A DNA stretch of 8,785 bases, taken from contig CAVKHY010000097.1 in assembly GCA_963656345.1 (NCBI GenBank), positions 1 to 8,785 of the forward strand. Reading direction: 5' to 3'. This stretch comes from CAKUFA01 sp963656345 (lineage in GTDB: Bacteria; Bacillota; Clostridia; Christensenellales; Aristaeellaceae). Below are positions 7,290-8,785 of this stretch, in pieces (the first letter of the stretch is position 1; the number at the start of each line of letters is the position of its first letter). The notes beneath the pieces are model-generated. The model worked only from the letters and a program-made list of their open reading frames with translations, was not told where the DNA came from and searched no databases. A program made the position numbers and the translations under genes.

Positions 7290-7307
7290 TGTTTCAGTAC
7301 AGAAACA
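7290..7307 (-). promoter_or_regulatory. Dyad near the transcription start of the glycosyltransferase operon
   Basis: A near-perfect palindrome, tgtttc (7290-7295), agtaca, gaaaca (7302-7307), spans about +3 to +20 relative to the predicted start near 7310. The centre agtaca departs from full symmetry only at its ends. It could be a repressor operator or a small 5' hairpin in the transcript. I cannot assign it to a known regulator. Confidence 0.4.
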
Positions 7308-7316
7308 ATCTAAGTC

Positions 7317-7345
7317 ATTGTACCTTGTGCTCTCTGCCTTGTCAA
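7317..7345 (-). promoter_or_regulatory. Near-consensus sigma-A promoter of the glycosyltransferase-exporter operon
   Basis: TTGACA (7340-7345) is a perfect -35 box, followed after exactly 17 bp by TACAAT (7317-7322). It sits just downstream of the rpsR terminator and gives a leader of about 45 bases ahead of the AAGGAG and GTG start. The strength of the match suggests high basal transcription unless a repressor acts at the adjacent dyad. Confidence 0.88.
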
Positions 7346-7360
7346 CCTTTGCCCAAAAAT

Positions 7361-7391
7361 GAAAAAATCCCCCGACGTACGCCGAGGGATT
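7361..7391 (-). terminator. Intrinsic terminator of the rpsF-ssb-rpsR operon
   Basis: Twelve bases after the rpsR stop codon the minus strand forms a GC-rich hairpin (AATCCCTCGGC pairing with GTCGGGGGATT, 7366-7391, two G-U pairs, 4-base loop GTAC). It is followed by a run of six T residues (7362-7367, the last two within the stem) and more T residues nearby. This is a standard rho-independent terminator. Confidence 0.92.
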
Positions 7392-7403
7392 GGATGCAGA
7401 CGA

Positions 7404-7661
7404 TTAGTCCACCGTGAAGGGCAGCAGCGCGATGGCACGTGCGCGCTTGATGGCCTCGCCCAGCTGACGCTGGTGCTTGGCGCAGTTGCCGGACATACGG
7501 CGGGGCAGGATCTTACCGCGCTCGTTGATGAAACGACGCAGACGGTTGATATCCTTGTAGTCGATGTATTCGACCTTATCCACACAGAAGCTGCATACCT
7601 TCCGGCGGGGACGACGTCCTCCCCGGGGCCGCGGCCTTCTTTCACCACGTTCTTCAGACAT
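7404..7661 (-). CDS. rpsR: 30S ribosomal protein S18
   Basis: S18 binds S6 and 16S rRNA in the platform of the small ribosomal subunit. The 85 residues have a basic, Arg/Gly-rich N-terminal tail (1-21) and the conserved core with IDYKDINRLRRFI (33-45) and RGKILPRRMSGNCAKHQR (48-65). Cys23, Cys26, Cys60 and His63 are arranged as CxxC and CxxH, so this is the zinc-binding (C+) form of S18, which some bacteria replace with a zinc-free copy under zinc limitation; whether a second copy exists cannot be seen here. The ATG at 7661 has GAGGAGG 8 bases upstream. It is the last gene of the operon, 32 bp after ssb and just before the terminator. Confidence 0.98.
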   Translation of the reverse strand: MSEERGERRPRPRGGRRPRRKVCSFCVDKVEYIDYKDINRLRRFINERGKILPRRMSGNCAKHQRQLGEAIKRARAIALLPFTVD

Positions 7662-7693
7662 TCGGATGGCCTCCTCTCAAGCTTACTTAAGCG

Positions 7694-8134
7694 TTAAAAT
7701 GGCAAATCATCGTCGGCTACCTGGGTAAAGCCGTCATTCTGAGCGGTGACGCTGCTGCTCGTGGGAGCAGCAGGGGCAGCAGGTGTGTAGCCTGCGTTTT
7801 CGCTCTCATTCCGGCTGGACAGGAACTCGACATCATCAGCAGTGACTTCCAGAGATACACGGGTCGTACCGTCGTTCGCCTGATAGGTGCGAGCGGATAC
7901 CGGCCCGGACACGAACACCTTGCGACCCTTGGCCAGATACTTGGCGCAATTCTCGCCCAGCTGACGCCAAGCGGTAATGCGGAAGAACTGTGCAGAATCC
8001 TGCTGATCACCGTTCTGGCTCCGACCGCGGCGGTCATTCACCGCAATGGTGAAATCACACACGCTGATGCCGTTGGAAACAGTGCGCAGCTCAGGGTCTC
8101 GGGTCAAATTACCGATCAAAATGATCTTGTTCAT
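7694..8134 (-). CDS. ssb: Single-stranded DNA-binding protein
   Basis: SSB coats single-stranded DNA during replication, recombination and repair and recruits partner proteins. The 146 residues comprise an OB-fold (about 1-105) starting with the typical MNKIILIGNLTRDPELR and containing FRITAWRQLGENCAKYLAKG (51-70). An Ala/Ser/Pro/Thr-rich linker (about 106-138) follows, then the acidic tip DDDLPF (141-146) that binds partner proteins. Length and layout are those of a normal bacterial SSB. The ATG at 8134 has GAGGG 7 bases upstream. It lies 21 bp after rpsF and 32 bp before rpsR, the standard order in Gram-positive bacteria, and shares their promoter. Confidence 0.98.
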   Translation of the reverse strand: MNKIILIGNLTRDPELRTVSNGISVCDFTIAVNDRRGRSQNGDQQDSAQFFRITAWRQLGENCAKYLAKGRKVFVSGPVSARTYQANDGTTRVSLEVTADDVEFLSSRNESENAGYTPAAPAAPTSSSVTAQNDGFTQVADDDLPF

Positions 8135-8155
8135 GCTTTTTCCCTCATGGATGTC

Positions 8156-8563
8156 TTACTCAGCATCAGCAGTAGCGGGAGCTTCCTCGGCGGGAGCTGC
8201 TTCAGCAGCGGTCTCAGCCACAGGTGCTGCCACGGGTGCGGTGCGCACCGGACGGGGCTTCACATTGCTGCGCTTCTCGACCAGCTTCACCACCAGGTAG
8301 CGGATAACGCTGTCGTAGATCTCCAAGTTACGCTCAAGCTCGCGGGGGAACTCAGCAGGTGCCTTGAAGGTCACCAGCACGTACCAACCCTCGGTCTTGT
8401 AGTTGATGGCGTACGCCAGGCGGCGCTTGCCCCAAGTCTCGTCGACCTTTTCGACTTCACCACCATTGGCTGCGATCAGGGCAGAAACCTTTTCAATCAG
8501 CTCCTTGCGAGCAGTTTCCTCCAGTGCAGTGTCGATGATGTAGGTCAGTTCATACCTATTCAT
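8156..8563 (-). CDS. rpsF: 30S ribosomal protein S6
   Basis: S6 forms a heterodimer with S18 on the platform of the 30S subunit. The core (about 1-97) begins MNRYELTYIIDTALEE and includes the conserved WGKRRLAYAINYKTEGWYVLVTF (44-66) and ERNLEIYDSVIRYLVVKL (77-94). The 135 residues are longer than the core because of a flexible Ala/Pro/Glu-rich tail (about 98-135); such tails are common and variable in S6. The frame is open further upstream, but the ATG at 8563 is chosen because AGGAGGTG stands 6 bases before it and the family match starts here. It heads the rpsF-ssb-rpsR operon. The leader upstream could be the target of feedback by the S6:S18 complex, as known for other bacteria. Confidence 0.98.
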   Translation of the reverse strand: MNRYELTYIIDTALEETARKELIEKVSALIAANGGEVEKVDETWGKRRLAYAINYKTEGWYVLVTFKAPAEFPRELERNLEIYDSVIRYLVVKLVEKRSNVKPRPVRTAPVAAPVAETAAEAAPAEEAPATADAE

Positions 8564-8625
8564 ATCTTTCACCTCCTCACGGACTTTGGCGCTACATCCA
8601 TGTGTAGCGCAAGGATGTGCCAAGT
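8564..8625 (-). promoter_or_regulatory. rpsF leader with two alternative hairpins, candidate S6:S18 autoregulatory element
   Basis: The leader of about 60 nt can fold in two exclusive ways. Fold A is a perfect 8-bp hairpin (gcgctaca 8589-8596, tgtagcgc 8603-8610, 6-base loop). Fold B pairs acatcc (8594-8599) with ggatgt (8613-8618) and ttggc (8586-8590) with gccaa (8619-8623), leaving a 3-base bulge. A CCG follows at 8580-8582, next to the Shine-Dalgarno sequence. S6:S18-binding leaders with a CCG-containing structure are known upstream of rpsF in many bacteria; whether this is a member needs comparison with the Rfam model. Confidence 0.5.
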
Positions 8626-8629
8626 ACGG

Positions 8630-8658
8630 ATTATACCAGAACGGCGGCGGTTTGGCAA
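8630..8658 (-). promoter_or_regulatory. Extended -10 promoter of rpsF-ssb-rpsR
   Basis: TTGCCA (8653-8658) and TATAAT (8630-8635) are 17 bp apart, and TGG directly before TATAAT makes an extended -10 element. The predicted start lies near 8623-8625. The combination indicates a strong growth-linked promoter, as expected for ribosomal protein genes. Confidence 0.9.
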
Positions 8659-8662
8659 GGTG

Positions 8663-8678
8663 TTTTTTGTCGTTTTTT
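8663..8678 (-). promoter_or_regulatory. Two phased A6 tracts, candidate UP element
   Basis: On the minus strand two AAAAAA tracts (8673-8678 and 8663-8668) begin exactly 10 bp apart, centred near -53 and -43 relative to the predicted start. This is the place where the alpha subunit of RNA polymerase contacts A-rich UP elements. In addition tttttgtc (8664-8671) and gacaaaaa (8690-8697) form an 8-bp inverted repeat across the region. Confidence 0.55.
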
Positions 8679-8711
8679 CCTCTCAGACGGACAAAAAGTA
8701 TGAAAAGTGAA

Positions 8712-8763
8712 TTCCCAAAGTAAATGCCACAGCTGCATTTAACAGTGGCATTTAGTCTGGGAA
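8712..8763. repeat. 52-bp imperfect palindrome upstream of the rpsF promoter
   Basis: Two nested stems are symmetric: ttccca (8712-8717) with tgggaa (8758-8763), and taaatgccac (8721-8730) with gtggcattta (8745-8754), separated by a 3x3 internal loop and closed by a 14-base loop. Neither strand shows a clear U-run after it, so a simple terminator is doubtful, although on the minus strand loose T-rich sequence follows. It could be the 3' hairpin of a gene beyond the window, a protein-binding site or an interspersed repeat. Confidence 0.6.
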
Positions 8764-8785
8764 GAAAAAAGAGTAGCATTTAGTC
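8735..8785. repeat. Three copies of gcattta, two extended to gcatttagtc
   Basis: The heptamer gcattta occurs at 8735-8741, 8748-8754 and 8776-8782. The last two copies extend to gcatttagtc (8748-8757 and 8776-8785), the final one touching the window edge. The first copy lies in the loop and the second in the right arm of the palindrome. The array may continue outside the window. Confidence 0.5.

Noticed and set aside
8564..8779. A 72-residue N-terminal extension of S6
   Set aside because: The extension would contain the promoter, and a perfect AGGAGGTG directs translation to the ATG at 8563, where the family match begins.
1..8785. Mobile element, CRISPR array, toxin-antitoxin, phage or defence system
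   Set aside because: No transposase, integrase, repeat-spacer pattern, tRNA or attachment-site duplication, or defence-type protein is visible; the genes are housekeeping, transport and surface functions.

Overview
The window looks like a stretch of chromosome from a low-to-mid GC Gram-positive anaerobe, most likely class Clostridia. The signs are strong AGGAGG-type ribosome binding sites, sigma-A-like promoters, GTG and TTG starts, an rpsF-ssb-rpsR operon and a zinc-binding type S18. Protein style (a membrane-anchored beta-propeller with a long Thr/Pro linker) would suit Oscillospirales or Christensenellales, but I cannot fix the order or genus. Every gene I can support is on the minus strand, so the window is transcribed from right to left.

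Right end (7361-8785): the ribosomal/replication operon rpsF (S6), ssb and rpsR (S18). It starts from a strong extended -10 promoter (TTGCCA, 17 bp, TATAAT) preceded by two A6 tracts exactly 10 bp apart. A leader of about 60 nt can form two mutually exclusive hairpins. The operon ends in a clear intrinsic terminator. Beyond the promoter, at the window edge, lies a 52-bp imperfect palindrome with a repeated gcatttagtc element.

Middle (5122-7345): a second transcription unit with a near-consensus promoter (TTGACA, 17 bp, TACAAT) and a dyad just downstream of the start site. It holds a family 2 glycosyltransferase and the two halves of a split ThrE-type threonine/serine exporter, whose genes overlap by 7 bp (ATGGTGA). 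No terminator is visible after it, so readthrough into the next gene is possible.

Left part (1-5085): a large gene with its own TTGTTT-17-TATAAT promoter encodes a 933-residue single-pass membrane protein. It has an acidic/basic disordered cytoplasmic tail, one transmembrane helix, a beta-sandwich-like region, a TP-rich linker and a PQQ-type beta-propeller. A hairpin separates it from glpK (glycerol kinase). glpK appears to lack the histidine that HPr phosphorylates in many Gram-positive GlpK proteins. A small single-domain cupin gene follows glpK, then another hairpin and an unresolved left edge.

Most of this is ordinary housekeeping content. I see no mobile element, CRISPR array, defence system or RNA gene. 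The observations most worth a second look are the rpsF leader, the edge palindrome, the altered regulatory site in GlpK and the architecture of the propeller protein.
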